Positions 49,126 to 63,711 of a DNA stretch of 64,000 bases are shown one piece after another. Position numbers and translations under genes: made by a program. Source of the DNA: Margaritifera margaritifera (lineage: Eukaryota; Mollusca; Bivalvia; Unionida; Margaritiferidae); assembly GCA_029931535.1 (NCBI GenBank), contig JAQPZY010001473.1, positions 124,001-188,000 of the forward strand. The letters are read 5' to 3'. The notes below the pieces were generated by a model that saw only the letters and a list, made by a program, of their open reading frames with translations, did no database searches and was not told where the DNA came from. How positions within the stretch are numbered: position 1 is the stretch's first letter; every line of letters begins with the position of its first letter.

Positions 49126-49500
49126 ATTTATAGTCATTGTTAATTGTTTGACTTAGTGACCGAGTGGCCTAAGGCGCTTGCCTTTACAGATCACTCACAT
49201 CTCACCTCTGTCCTCTCTTTCTATAATTCATTTGTTATCGTCTGGAGCCTTGATTTGCAGTATATATGTAAATATTTTAATCCTTTTCGAACTGTGCAGT
49301 GCTTGATTCAATCAATGAGGGACTCTAGAATACCGAGCATCAAATGTCTTGTGAAATTCAACATATTATAAATGATGATGATTTAAAATTACACGTGACG
49401 TTAAACCAAGAGTTTTTAAAAAAAAGTATGGAACCACATTTCTCGAAAGATAAATCATCTCTTTGAGGCGATAACCATGTACTACCAATTAGTGGAAATT
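49126..49500. other. No gene; tRNA-like box A at ~49157
   Basis: TGACCGAGTGGCCTAAGGCG at ~49157-49176 closely resembles the 5' part of class II tRNAs (Ser/Leu), as used in tRNA-derived SINEs. No box B (GGTTCGANTCC) or acceptor pairing follows, so it is at best a SINE head fragment. Confidence 0.3.
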
Positions 49501-49539
49501 GAGCAGAATTTGCTTACTTCTTAAGTATAAAAAATAACT

Positions 49540-50160
49540 AAAACAAATTTAATTTCCTTATGTGGACTATAAGATAGCATCAGCTTCGATAGCAAATATG
49601 CTTAAGAAGGTACATCCTTCTATTATAAGTGATAGTTAGAAAAGTTGTATCAAAGGGAGATTTATTGTTGAAAACACTAGAATTTTATATGATTTTATGA
49701 ACTACCTCAATGAAACAGTTCAGACTGGCATTCTATATTAACTGATTTTGAAAAGGTGTGTGACTTTGCCGAATAGGACTTTTGGAAAATGCTTTGAAAT
49801 CTTTTAATTTTGATGATTCTGTTTTTCAGTGGTTCAGAGTATTTTGGAACAAGTTACAAAACTGTGTCATCAACTATGGTTACATGTCTCAGTTCTTTCA
49901 TTTAGACCCATTAGTACCATACTTACTTATTACAGGAAAAGACCTTCTCTCCATTGATCTCAAAAAGAAAACAAACATTACATGTATTTTTTTCTTTCTT
50001 GTAATGACAGAGAAATTAAAAAGGGTCTTGATGATGCCTCTTTACTACTGGATGGCTCTAAACAGTCTTTTAGGTGTACCATCTAAAATATTAAGGATTT
50101 TACATCAGACTCTGGTTTATATTGGAATGTATTACAATCAAAAGCCGTTTGGATAGGAAA
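49540..50160 (+). pseudogene. L1/Tx1-like LINE reverse transcriptase relic
   Basis: The order VDYKIASASIANMLKKVHPS (~49561), KGRFIVENTRILYDFMNYL (~49655), then LENALKSFNFDDSVFQWF and INYGYMSQFFHLD follows the L1-clade RT core up to the region before the YxDD block. The GxRQGDPLSPYL block is reduced to LVPYLL. Stops and frameshifts occur, and 5' and 3' parts are missing or unrecognisable. It is not the same copy as 10565-12138. Confidence 0.7.
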
Positions 50161-50999
50161 GAACAAATTCAGATGAAAAACTATGCCCCAAGATGGAAAT
50201 CATTTGGTCTACTTCTACTTCTTCCTTTCGGCTATTAGAAATAGTTTTCTCTGAACTTAGATGATATGCTAGAGTTAAATTTTGCAATGAAGTAAAAAGG
50301 GAAACATTCTTTACTCTTAACAGATGATGATTTAAAATCTGTATATAACAATCTGGTAAAGAATAAAACAAATCACCTTATGGAAAACATGAGGCAAAAA
50401 ATTGTCTTGACAATTAAGGTGCCATATAAGTGATCAAAAATGGAAAAATAATCTCTAATTTTAGCAAAATGCACCATAATTATTGTAAAAAATCAATTTT
50501 AGATAAATTTCATTCATGATCATAAATGTATTTTTTTTTTTAAACAGGAAGTTGACAACATTTGACACTTATTTTATGATTTTCCAGTTTTTTGAAGATT
50601 TTTGGAAATCCTTTACTGTATGGATTTGGAATTATATACCAAATATTGTGATTTCAAAAAGAGGTGGAGTTGGGGGGGGGGGGGAATGACCAGATTGTTG
50701 ACCTAAATTTATTTCTTTCTTTCATCTTGTCCACAAATATCTAATTGATATGTCTCACTGCGCTTAAAAAAAGCAAATTTAAAAAAATTTACAAGTTTCA
50801 AAAATAATGTTTTATTCTACAAAAAAAAAAAAAATGGAAAAATATTTGGCAACGCTTTATGATGATATGCATATGTTTGAGAACAAGTGGACCCTTGTTC
50901 AAAACATTAACAGCTTGTAGAATACTACAGCTAAACACTGTATCTACTACCGAATTCTGTATATTAATGTAACATTTTCCAATCTGAATAACAACCTAT
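50161..50999. other. No recognisable gene; G-run at ~50672
   Basis: AT-rich, possibly degraded LINE sequence. A run of about 12 G lies at ~50672 and A-runs lie near 50820. Confidence 0.35.
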
Positions 51000-51138
51000 T
51001 TTTATTGACGCGTTAGCACACATATATATTCTCTGTGTGTGTGTGATATTACCCCATGTGATTGCTGAATTGAATAAACGGGAGGACAGAGATGTTCTAT
51101 CACATAAGGTCTTCCTCGACCTGAAACGATACACCCTT

Positions 51139-51211
<73 letters not shown>

Positions 51212-51300
51212 CTGTGTGAACTAGGAGTCATTTTCCAATCTGAGTAACAACCTATTTTGTTGACGCGTTAGCACACATGTATATTCTTTGTGTCTGACAG

Positions 51301-51360
<60 letters not shown>

Positions 51361-51655
51361 ACTGTGTAAACTAAGAGTCAGTACTTCTCAACAAGTACGT
51401 TTGACTCACGAAACACTGGTCATGATTTGCAGTAAATTAGTCAGTGTGAACATAATGTGGTAACACACTTTTGTGTTTTCAAAGCACATCACAAGGAAAG
51501 GCTGCTGTCTATGAACAATTATCCAAAGAGTAACTCATACTATGCTTTCATAAGTGATATTAGACCCATGTGATTGCTGAATTGAATAAACGGGAGGACA
51601 GATATGTTCTATCCGATAAGGTCTTCATCGACCTGAAAAGACATACCCTTTTGCC
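51000..51655. repeat. Local duplications with two (GA)n arrays
   Basis: The phrase GACGCGTTAGCACACAT with flanks occurs at ~51008 and ~51260, each followed by TG and then GA microsatellite (51158-51207 and 51308-51356). A second pair starting TGTGATTGCTGAATTGAATA lies at ~51056 and ~51570. A roughly 250-500-bp unit has been duplicated and rearranged. Confidence 0.8.
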
Positions 51656-51950
51656 AATTAACACAAAGTGGATTATCTCCACACAAAACAAATTAACACT
51701 TCAGACATATGCAATTAAAATGGACTTATAGGAAAGCGAGAGTGTTCTACTGATTTGTTTATTCAGCAGTTAGTTATATATATGAAACATAATTCTGAAT
51801 AACAATGTGCTCTTGTGTCCCATTTGATCAATTGAATAAATAGTACTTGTGAAAAATAGAATAAATAAATGTAAGGACAACCTTTCCATGAAAATGACCA
51901 ATATTTTAATCATACACAGTAATTTCTTTTCACATTCATCTAGATTTAAC
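51656..51950. other. Linker before satellite B
   Basis: Nothing recognisable. Confidence 0.4.
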
Positions 51951-54900
51951 TATTCATATGGAACAGTGTCTTGTAGTAGATAATACAGTGGCTTTGTGAT
52001 CCATACATTATCTATTCATATGGAACATTGTCTTGTAGTAGTAGATAATGCAGTGACTTTATGATCCATACATTATCTATTCATATGGAACAGTGTCTTG
52101 TAGTAGATAATACAGTGACTTTATGACCCATACATTATCTATTCATATGGAACATTGTCTTGTAGTAGATAATACAGTGACTTTATGATCCATACATGTA
52201 TATATTCATATCGAACAGTGTCTTGTAGTAGATAATACAGTGACTTTATGATCCATACATTATCTATTCATATGGAACATTGTCTTGTAGTAGATAATAC
52301 AGTGACTTTATGATCCATACATGCATATATTCATATTGAACAGTGTCTTGTAGTAGATAATACAGTGGCTTTGTGATCCATACATTATCTATTCATATGG
52401 AACATTGTCTTGTAGTAGATAATACAGTGACTTTATGATCCATACATTATCTATTCATATGGAACAGTGTCTTGTAGAAGATAATATAGTGACTTTATTA
52501 TCCATACATGTATATATTCATATGGAACAGTGTCTTGTAGTATATAATACAGTGACTTTATGATCCATACATTATATATTCATATGGAACAGTGTCTTGT
52601 AGTAGATAATACAGTGGCTTTGTGATCCATATATTATCTATTCATATGGAACATTGTCTTGTAGTAGATAATACAGTGACTTTATGATCCATACATTATC
52701 TATTCATATGGAACATTGTCTTGTAGTAGATAATACAGTGACTTTATGATCCATACATGTATATATTCATATGAAACAGTGTCTTGTAGTAGATAATACA
52801 GTGACTATATGATCCATAAATGTATATATTCATATTGAACAGTGTCTTGTAGTAGATAATACAGTGACTTTATGATCCATACATTATCTATTCATATGGA
52901 ACAGTGTCTTGTAGTAGATAATGCAGTGACTTTATGATTCATACATTATCTATTCATATGTAACATTGTCTTTTAGTAGATAATACAGTGACTTTGTGAT
53001 CCATACATTATCTATTCATATGGAACATTGTCTCGTAGTAGATAATACAGTGACTTTATGATCCATACATGTATATATTCATATGGAACAGTGTCTTGTA
53101 GTAGATAATACAGTGACTTTATGATCCATACATTATCTATTCATATGGAACAGTGTCTTGTAGTAGATAATACAGTGACTTTATGATCCATACATTATAT
53201 ATACATATGGAACAGTGTCTTGTAGTAGATAATACAGTGACTTTATGATCCATACATTATCTATTCATATGGAACATTGTCTTGTAGTAGATAATACAGT
53301 GACTTTATGATCCATACATTATCTATTCATATGGAACAGTGTCTTGTAGTAGATAATGCAGTGACTTTATGATTCATACATTATCTATTCATATGGAACA
53401 TTGTCTTGTAGTAGATAATACAGTGACTTTATGATCCATACATGTATATATTCATATCGAACAGTGTCTTGTAGTAGATAATACAGTGACTTTATGATCC
53501 ATACATTATCTATTCATATGGAACAGTGTCTTGTAGTAGATAATACAGTGCCTTTACGATCCATACATTATATATTCATATGGAACAGTGTCTTGTAGTA
53601 GATAATACAGTGACTTTATGATCCATACATTATCTATTCATATGGAATATTGTCTTGTAGTAGATAATACAGTGACTTTATGATCCATACATTATCTGTT
53701 CATATGGAACAGTGTCTTGTAGTAGATAATACAGTGACTTTATGATCCATACATTATCTATTCATATGGAACAGTGTCTTGTAGTAGATAACACAGTGAC
53801 TTTATGATCCATACATGTATATATTCATATGGAACAGTGTCTTGTAGTAGATAACACAGTGACTTTATGATACATGTATATATTCATATGGAACAGTGTC
53901 TTGTAGTAGATAATACGGTGACTTTATGATCCATACATGTATATATTCAAATGGAACAGTGTCTTGTAGTAAATAATACAGTGACTTTATGATCCATACA
54001 TGTATATATTCATATGGAACAGTGTCTTGTAGTAGATAATACAGTGACTTTATGATCCATACATGTATCTATTCATATGAAACAGTGTCTTGTAGTAGAT
54101 AATAGTGGCTTTATGATCCATACATGTATCTATTCATATGGAACAGTGTCTTGTAGTAGATAATACAGTGACTTTATGATCCATACATGTATATATTCAT
54201 ATGGAACAGTGTCTTGTAGTAGATAATACAGTGACTTTATGATCCATACATGTATATATTCATATGGAACAGTGTCTTGTAGTAGATAATACATGATCCA
54301 TACATGTATATATTCATATGGAACAGTGTCTAGTAGTAGATAATACAGTGACTTTATGATACATACATTATCTATTCCTATGGAACATTGTCTTGTAGTA
54401 GATAATACAGTGACTTTATGATCCATACATGTATATATTCATATGGAACAGTGTCTTGAAGTAGATAATACAGTGACTTTATGATCCATACATTATCTAT
54501 TCATATGGAACAGTGTCTTGTAGTAGATAATACAGTGACTTTATGATCCATACATGTATATATTCATATGGAACAGTGTCCTGTAGTAGATAATACAGTG
54601 ACTTTACGATCCATACATTATATATTCATATGGAACAGTGTCTTGTAGTAGATAATACAGTGACTTTATGATCCATACATTATCTATTCATATGGAATAT
54701 TGTCTTGTAGTAGATAATACAGTGACTTTATGATCCATACATTATCTGTTCATATGGAACAGTGTCTTGTAGTAGATAATACAGTGACTTTATGATCCAT
54801 ACATTATCTATTCATATGGAACAGTGTCTTGTAGTAGATAACACAGTGACTTTATGATCCATACATGTATATATTCATATGGAACAGTGTCTTGTAGTAG

Positions 54901-57900
54901 ATAACACAGTGACTTTATGATACATGTATATATTCATATGGAACAGTGTCTTGTAGTAGATAATACGGTGAATTTATGATCCATACATGTATATATTCAA
55001 ATGGAAAAGTGTCTTGTAGTAAATAATACAGTGACTTTATGATCCATACATGTATATATTCATATGGAACAGTGTCTTGTAGTAGATAATACAGTGACTT
55101 TATGATCCATACATGTATCTATTCATATGGAACAGTGTCTTGTAGTAGATAATAGTGGCTTTATGATCCATACATGTATCTATTCATATGGAACAGTGTC
55201 TTGTAGTAGATAATACAGTGACTTTATGATCCATACATGTATATATTCATATGGAACAGTGTTTTGTAGTAGATAATACAGTGACTTTATGATCCATACA
55301 TGTATATATTCATATGGAACAGTGTCTTGTAGTACATAATACATGATCCATACATATATATATTCATATGGAACAGTGTCTAGTAGTAGATAATACAGTG
55401 ACTTTATGATACATACATTATCTATTCCTATGGAACATTGTCTTGTAGTAGATAATACAGTGACTTTATGATCCATACATGTATATATTCATATGGAACA
55501 GTGTCTTGAAGTAGATAATACAGTGACTTTATGATCCATACATTATCTATTCATATGGAACAGTGTCTTGTAGTAGATAATACAGTGACTTTATGACCCA
55601 TACATTATCTATTCATATGGAACAGTGTCTTGTAGTAGATAATACAGTGACTTTATGATCCATACATGTATATATTCATATGGAACAGTGTCTTGTAGTA
55701 GATAATACATGATCCATACATGTATATATTCATATGGAACATTGTCTTGTAGTAGATAATACAGTGACTTTATGATCCATGCATTATATATTCATATGGA
55801 ACATTGTCTTGTAGTAGATAATACAGTGACTTTATGATCCATACATGTATATATTCATATGGAACAGTGTCTTGTAGTAGATAATAGTGACTATATGATC
55901 CATTCATTATCTATTCATATGGAACAGTGTCTTGCAGTAGATAATACAGTGACTTTATGATCCATACATGTATATATTCATATGAAACAGTGTCTTGTAT
56001 TAGATAATAGTGGCTTTATGATCCATACATGTATATGTTCATATGGAACATTGTCTTGTAGTAGATAATACAGTGACTTTATGATCCATACATTATCTAT
56101 TCATATGGAACAGTGTCTTGTAGTAGATAATACAGTGGCTTTATGATCCATACATTATCTACTCATATGGAACATTGTCTTGTAGTAGATAATACAGTGA
56201 CTTTATGATCCATACATTATCTATTCATATGCAACAGTGTCTTGTAGTAGATAATACAGTGACTTTATGATCCATACATGTATATATTCATATGGAACAG
56301 TGTCTTGTAGTAGATAATACAGTGGCTTTATGATCCATACATGTATATATTCATATGGAACATTGTCTTGTAGTAGATAATACAGTGGCTTTATGATCCA
56401 TACATTATCTATTCATATGGAACATTGTCTTGTAGTAGATAATACAGTGACTTTATGATCCATACATTATCTATTCATATGGAACAGTGTCTTGTAGTAG
56501 ATAATACAGTGACTTTATGATCCATACATGTATATATTCATATGGAACAGTGTCTTGTAGTAGATAATACAGTGACTTTATGATCCATACATTATCTAAT
56601 CATATGGAACAGTGTCTTGTAGTAGATAATACAGTGACTTTATGATCCATACATGTATATATTCATATGGAACAGTGTCTTGTAGTAGATAATACAGTGA
56701 CTTTATGATCCATACATTATCTATTCATATGGAACAGTGTCTTGTAGTAGATAATACAGTGACTTTATGATCCATACATGTATATATTCATATGGAACAG
56801 TGTCTTGTAGTAGATAATACAGTGACTTTATGATCCATACATTATCTATTCATATGGAACAGTGTCTTGTAGTAGATAATGCAGTGACTTTATGATTCAT
56901 ACATTATCTATTCATATGTAACATTGTCTTGCAGTAGATAATACAGTGACTTTGTGATCCATACATTATCTATTCATATGGAACATTGTCTTGTAGTAGA
57001 TAATACAGTGGCTTTGTGATCCATACATTATCTATTCATATGTAACATTGTCTTGTAGTAGATAATACAGTGACTTTATGATCCATATATTATCTATTCA
57101 TATGGAACATTGTCTTGTAGTAGATAATACAGTGACTTTATGATCCATACATGTATATATTCATATGGAACAGTGTCTTGTAGTAGATAATACAGTGACT
57201 TTATGATCCATACATTATCTATTCATATGGAACAGTGTCTTGTAGTAGATAATACAGTGACTTTATGATCCATACATTATATATTCATATGGAACAGTGT
57301 CTTGTAGTAGATAATACAGTGACTTTATGATCCATACATTATCTATTCATATGGAACAGTGTCTTGTAGTAGATAATACAGTGACTTTATGATCCATACA
57401 TTATCTATTCATATGGAACAGTGTCTTGTAGTAGATAATACAGTGACTTTATGATCCATACATTATCTATTCATATGGAACAGTGTCTTGTAGTAGATAA
57501 TACAGTGACTTTATGATCCATACATTATATATTCATATGGAACATTGTCTTGTAGTAGATAATACAGTGACTTTATGATCCATACATGTATATATTCATA
57601 TGGAACAGTGTCTTGTAGTAGATAATACAGTGACTTTATGATCCATACATGTATATATTCATATGGAACAGTGTCTTGTAGTAGATAATACAGTGGCTTT
57701 ATGATCCATACATTATCTATTCATATGGAACATTGTCTTGTAGTAGGTAATACAGTGACTTTATGATCCATACATGTATATATTCATATGGAACAGTGTC
57801 TTGTAGTAGATAATACAGTGACTTTATGATCCATACATGTATATATTCATATGGAACAGTGTCTTGTAGTAGATAATACATGATCCATACATGTATATAT

Positions 57901-60900
57901 TCATATGGAACATTGTCTTGTAGTAGATAATACAGTGACTTTATGATCCATACATTATATATTCATATGAAACATTGTCTTGTAGTAGATAATACAGTGA
58001 CTTTATGATCCATACATGTATATGTTCATATGGAACAGTGTCTTGTAGTAGATAATAGTGACTATATGATCCATACATTATCTATTCATATGGAAAAGTG
58101 TCTTGTAGTAGATAATACAGTGACTTTATGATCCATACATTATATATTCATATGGAACAGTGTCTTGTAGTAGATAATACAGTGACTTTATGATCCATAC
58201 ATTATCTATTCATATGGAATATTGTCTTGTAGTAGATAATACAGTGACTTTATGATCCATACATTATCTGTTCATATGGAACAGTGTCTTGTAGTAGATA
58301 ATACAGTGACTTTATGATCCATACATGTATATATTCATATGGAACAGTGTCTTGTATTAGATAATACAGTGGCTTTATGATCCATACATGTATATATTCA
58401 TATGGAACATTGTCCTGTAGTAGATAATACAGTGACTTTACGATCCATACATTATATATTCATATGGAACAGTGTCTTGTAGTAGATAATACAGTGACTT
58501 TATGATCCATACATTATCTATTCATATGGAATATTGTCTTGTAGTAGATAATACAGTGACTTTATGATCCATACATTATCTGTTCATATGGAACAGTGTC
58601 TTGTAGTAGATAATACAGTGACTTTATGATCCATACATTATCTATTCATATGGAACAGTGTCTTGTAGTAGATAACACAGTGACTTTATGATCCATACAT
58701 GTATATATTCATATGGAACAGTGTCTTGTAGTAGATAACACAGTGACTTTATGATACATGTATATATTCATATGGAACAGTGTCTTGTAGTAGATAATAC
58801 GGTGAATTTATGATCCATACATGTATATATTCAAATGGAAAAGTGTCTTGTAGTAAATAATACAGTGACTTTATGATCCATACATGTATATATTCATATG
58901 GAACAGTGTCTTGTAGTAGATAATACAGTGACTTTATGATCCATACATGTATCTATTCATATGGAACAGTGTCTTGTAGTAGATAATAGTGGCTTTATGA
59001 TCCATACATGTATCTATTCATATGGAACAGTGTCTTGTAGTAGATAATACAGTGACTTTATGATCCATACATGTATATATTCATATGGAACAGTGTCTTG
59101 TAGTAGATAATACAGTGACTTTATGATCCATACATGTATATATTCATATGGAACAGTGTCTTGTAGTAGATAATACATGATCCATACATATATATATATT
59201 CATATGGAACAGTGTCTAGTAGTAGATAATACAGTGACTTTATGATACATACATTATCTATTCCTATGGAACATTGTCTTGTAGTAGATAATACAGTGAC
59301 TTTATGATCCATACATGTATATATTCATATGGAACAGTGTCTTGAAGTAGATAATACAGTGACTTTATGATCCATACATTATCTATTCATATGGAACAGT
59401 GTCTTGTAGTAGATAATACAGTGACTTTATGATCCATACATTATCTATTCATATGGAACAGTGTCTTGTAGTAGATAATACAGTGACTTTATGATCCATA
59501 CATGTATATATTCATATGGAACAGTGTCTTGTAGTAGATAATACATGATCCATACATGTATATATTCATATGGAACATTGTCTTGTAGTAGATAATACAG
59601 TGACTTTATGATCCATGCATTATATATTCATATGGAACATTGTCTTGTAGTAGATAATACAGTGACTTTATGATCCATACATGTATATATTCATATGGAA
59701 CAGTGTCTTGTAGTAGATAATAGTGACTATATGATCCATTCATTATCTATTCATATGGAACAGTGTCTTGCAGTAGATAATACAGTGACTTTATGATCCA
59801 TACATGTATATATTCATATGAAACAGTGTCTTGTATTAGATAATAGTGGCTTTATGATCCATACATGTATATGTTCATATTGAACATTGTCTTGTAGTAG
59901 ATAATACAGTGACTTTATGATCCATACATTATCTATTCATATGGAACAGTGTCTTGTAGTAGATAATACAGTGGCTTTATGATCCATACATTATCTACTC
60001 ATATGGAACATTGTCTTGTAGTAGATAATACAGTGACTTTATGATCCATACATTATCTATTCATATGCAACAGTGTCTTGTAGTAGATAATACAGTGACT
60101 TTATGATCCATACATGTATATATTCATATGGAACAGTGTCTTGTAGTAGATAATACAGTGGCTTTATGATCCATACATGTATATATTCATATGGAACATT
60201 GTCTTGTAGTAGATAATACAGTGGCTTTATGATCCATACATTATCTATTCATATGGAACATTGTCTTGTAGTAGATAATACAGTGACTTTATGATCCATA
60301 CATTATCTATTCATATGGAACAGTGTCTTGTAGTAGATAATACAGTGACTTTATGATCCATACATGTATATATTCATATGGAACAGTGTCTTGTAGTAGA
60401 TAATACAGTGACTTTATGATCCATACATTATCTATTCATATGGAACAGTGTCTTGTAGTAGATAATACAGTGACTTTATGATCCATACATGTATATATTC
60501 ATATGGAACAGTGTCTTGTAGTAGATAATACAGTGACTTTATGATCCATACATTATCTATTCATATGGAACAGTGTCTTGTAGTAGATAATACAGTGACT
60601 TTATGATCCATACATGTATATATTCATATGGAACAGTGTCTTGTAGTAGATAATACAGTGACTTTATGATCCATACATTATCTATTCATATGGAACAGTG
60701 TCTTGTAGTAGATAATGCAGTGACTTTATGATTCATACATTATCTATTCATATGTAACATTGTCTTGCAGTAGATAATACAGTGACTTTGTGATCCATAC
60801 ATTATCTATTCATATGGAACATTGTCTTGTAGTAGATAATACAGTGGCTTTGTGATCCATACATTATCTATTCATATGTAACATTGTCTTGTAGTAGATA

Positions 60901-62416
60901 ATACAGTGACTTTATGATCCATATATTATCTATTCATATGGAACATTGTCTTGTAGTAGATAATACAGTGACTTTATGATCCATACATGTATATATTCAT
61001 ATGGAACAGTGTCTTGTAGTAGATAATACAGTGACTTTATGATCCATACATTATCTATTCATATGGAACAGTGTCTTGTAGTAGATAATACAGTGACTTT
61101 ATGATCCATACATTATATATTCATATGGAACAGTGTCTTGTAGTAGATAATACAGTGACTTTATGATCCATACATTATCTATTCATATGGAACAGTGTCT
61201 TGTAGTAGATAATACAGTGACTTTATGATCCATACATTATCTATTCATATGGAACAGTGTCTTGTAGTAGATAATACAGTGACTTTATGATCCATACATT
61301 ATCTATTCATATGGAACAGTGTCTTGTAGTAGATAATACAGTGACTTTATGATCCATACATTATCTATTCATATGGAACATTGTCTTGTAGTAGGTAATA
61401 CAGTGACTTTATGATCCATACATGTATATATTCATATGGAACAGTGTCTTGTAGTAGATAATACAGTGACTTTATGATCCATACATGTATATATTCATAT
61501 GGAACAGTGTCTTGTAGTAGATAATACATGATCCATACATGTATATATTCATATGGAACATTGTCTTGTAGTAGATAATACAGTGACTTTATGATCCATA
61601 CATTATATATTCATATGAAACATTGTCTTGTAGTAGATAATACAGTGACTTTATGATCCATACATGTATATGTTCATATGGAACAGTGTCTTGTAGTAGA
61701 TAATAGTGACTATATGATCCATACATTATCTATTCATATGGAAAAGTGTCTTGTAGTAGATAATACAGTGACTTTATGATCCATACATGTATATATTCAT
61801 ATGGAACAGTGTCTTGTATTAGATAATACAGTGGCTTTATGATCCATACATGTATATATTCATATGGAACATTGTCTTGTAGTAGATAATACAGTGACTT
61901 TATGATCCATACATTATCTATTCATATGGAACAGTGTCTTGTAGTAGATAATACAGTGGCTTTGTGATCCATACATTATCTATTCATATGGAACAGTGTC
62001 TTGTAGTAGATAATACAGTGACTTTATGATCCATACATTATCTATTCATATGGAACAGTGTCTTGTAGTAGATAATACAGTAACTTTATGATCCATACAT
62101 GTATATATTCATATGGAACAGTGTCTTGTAGTAGATAATACAGTGGCTTTATGATCCATACATGTATATATTCATATGGAACATTGTCTTGTAGTAGATA
62201 ATACAGTGACTTTATGATCCATACATTATCTATTCATATGGAACATTGTCTTGTAGTAGATAATACAGTGACTTTATGATCCATACATTATCTATTCATA
62301 TGGAACAGTGTCTTGTAGTAGATAATACAGTGACTTTATGATCCATACATGTATATATTCATATGGAACATTGTCTTGTAGTAGATAATACAGTGGCTTT
62401 ATGATCCATACATTAT
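51951..62416. repeat. Satellite B: 62-63-bp unit, about 165-170 copies
   Basis: Units read TATTCATATGGAACAGTGTC, then TTGTAGTAGATAATACAGTG, then ACTTTATGATCCATACAT, ending in TATC (62 bp) or GTATA (63 bp). Common variants are CATTGTC for CAGTGTC, GGCTTTG for GACTTTA, and units lacking the CAGTGACTT part. Rare variants recur at fixed offsets, showing higher-order structure: 1,050 bp between 54426 and 55476, and 3,836 bp between 56881 and 60717 and between 55476 and 59312. Open frames within it are by-products. The array ends at ~62416. Confidence 0.98.
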
Positions 62417-63169
62417 GTTGGCCATTGTCATGGACAAATAGCTACCAATGTGATTGAAAGATATGTGTTTAAAAAAGGCACACACTGTGATTGACATTGT
62501 ATTTTCTTGACTTTAATGCTTTTACGTTTCTCAGAAGTTTCTAAATTTAATTAGACTGCATCAAGTTTTATTGAATATTTACCATTATAAATGGATATAA
62601 TATGTGCTTGTGAAATAAAGAAAGACATGTACCAGAAGTAATTTAGCATTTATTACTATACCATCAGTCATTACATTTGTTCAGATCTTTCAAGTTCAAA
62701 AAAATTTGCATGTGAATTAAATCATAATCAATAATTTCAATTGTTCCTCATCTTTTATAAAGTTTTTTTCTCAGCATTATAAATGTTAACGGTATTAAAA
62801 CATACAAACAACTGAGTGATTCGTCACTTGTTTACCATAGCATATGGTGATGGGGTGTGAGGTGGGCACTTTAAACAGCAGCTTGATTCATTTTTTGTTG
62901 CGACTTAAATTCGTCGCCTAGCTTGATAACGAAAGCCAGGAAAATTGGTACCATGTGAATTTAAAGTGGTTCACAGTATGGAAGGACTTCATTTGTATGT
63001 TTCTCATACTACCAGGTATTAAAAGTATTCCTTCATAAATATAACTTGCATAGTTTCATTTGTATGCTTACTCACTGTTTAGTAAAGCCATGACCTCGAA
63101 TGTTTATTCCACCTGATCTATATCAAATGTGGAGAATCTTCTCGATAAGCCTGGAAAGTTCATGCTTAA
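62417..63169. other. No recognisable gene
   Basis: AT-rich sequence after satellite B. It could contain a degraded upstream part of the hAT transposase, but I could not recognise it. Confidence 0.4.
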
Positions 63170-63711
63170 ACTGCCTCCCTTGAAAAGCTGTACCCACTTC
63201 TTGCACACTACGCCCGAGCTGCCCTAGTGCCAACTGTGTCAACAGCAGATAAATACAATGCTTTAAACTTTTTACCAATATTTTAGCTATCTGACATTGA
63301 TTCAGTGAAGAAATTAAACAATAATAAACACATTGATATATTGTTCTTGATGGAAAGGAATATGTATTATCTTAGTTATTATTTCATGATTACTTGAAAA
63401 AAACACATCACTGTCTTAACTCTTGAAGAATTTGTCCTTGGTAATTCACTTAATTAGGATTCGGGTAGTTTTTGTATCTTTTTTGTACATCCATTGATAA
63501 ATTATATGTTCCATTATTTTTTTCTGATCGTGAAAGGTCATTTTCTTCAATGAATAGAATTAGGAGTGTTTTAAGGAACAGGTTGACACAGAGGGAACTG
63601 AATTACCTGATGACAATTAGTACTGAAGGACAATCCCTAAAAGACTGTAATTTTGATGTGGCAATCAATATATATGCAGAAAAGAAAAAAAGCAGGATAT
63701 CATTTATTTAA
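63170..63711 (+). pseudogene. hAT transposase C-terminal (dimerisation) region, split
   Basis: At ~63183-63253 the frame gives YPLLAHYARAALVPTVSTAD, and at 63527-63690 SDRERSFSSMNRIRSVLRNR followed by RELNYLMTISTEG and NFDVAINIYAEKKKSR. Together these are the two halves of the conserved hAT C-terminal dimerisation block, with about 275 bp of unrelated sequence between STAD and RERSF. The break lacks GT..AG ends that I can see, so it is more likely an insertion than an intron. The rest of the transposase is absent. Confidence 0.75.

Noticed and set aside
49157..49200. Possible tRNA-Ser/Leu gene
   Set aside because: Only a box A-like stretch is present; no anticodon arm, box B or acceptor pairing can be made.
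54130..55476. 98-codon minus-strand frames with repeated peptides in satellite B (also at 59121-59312)
   Set aside because: They occur only where unit-length variants happen to keep a frame open, and they follow the satellite repeat exactly.
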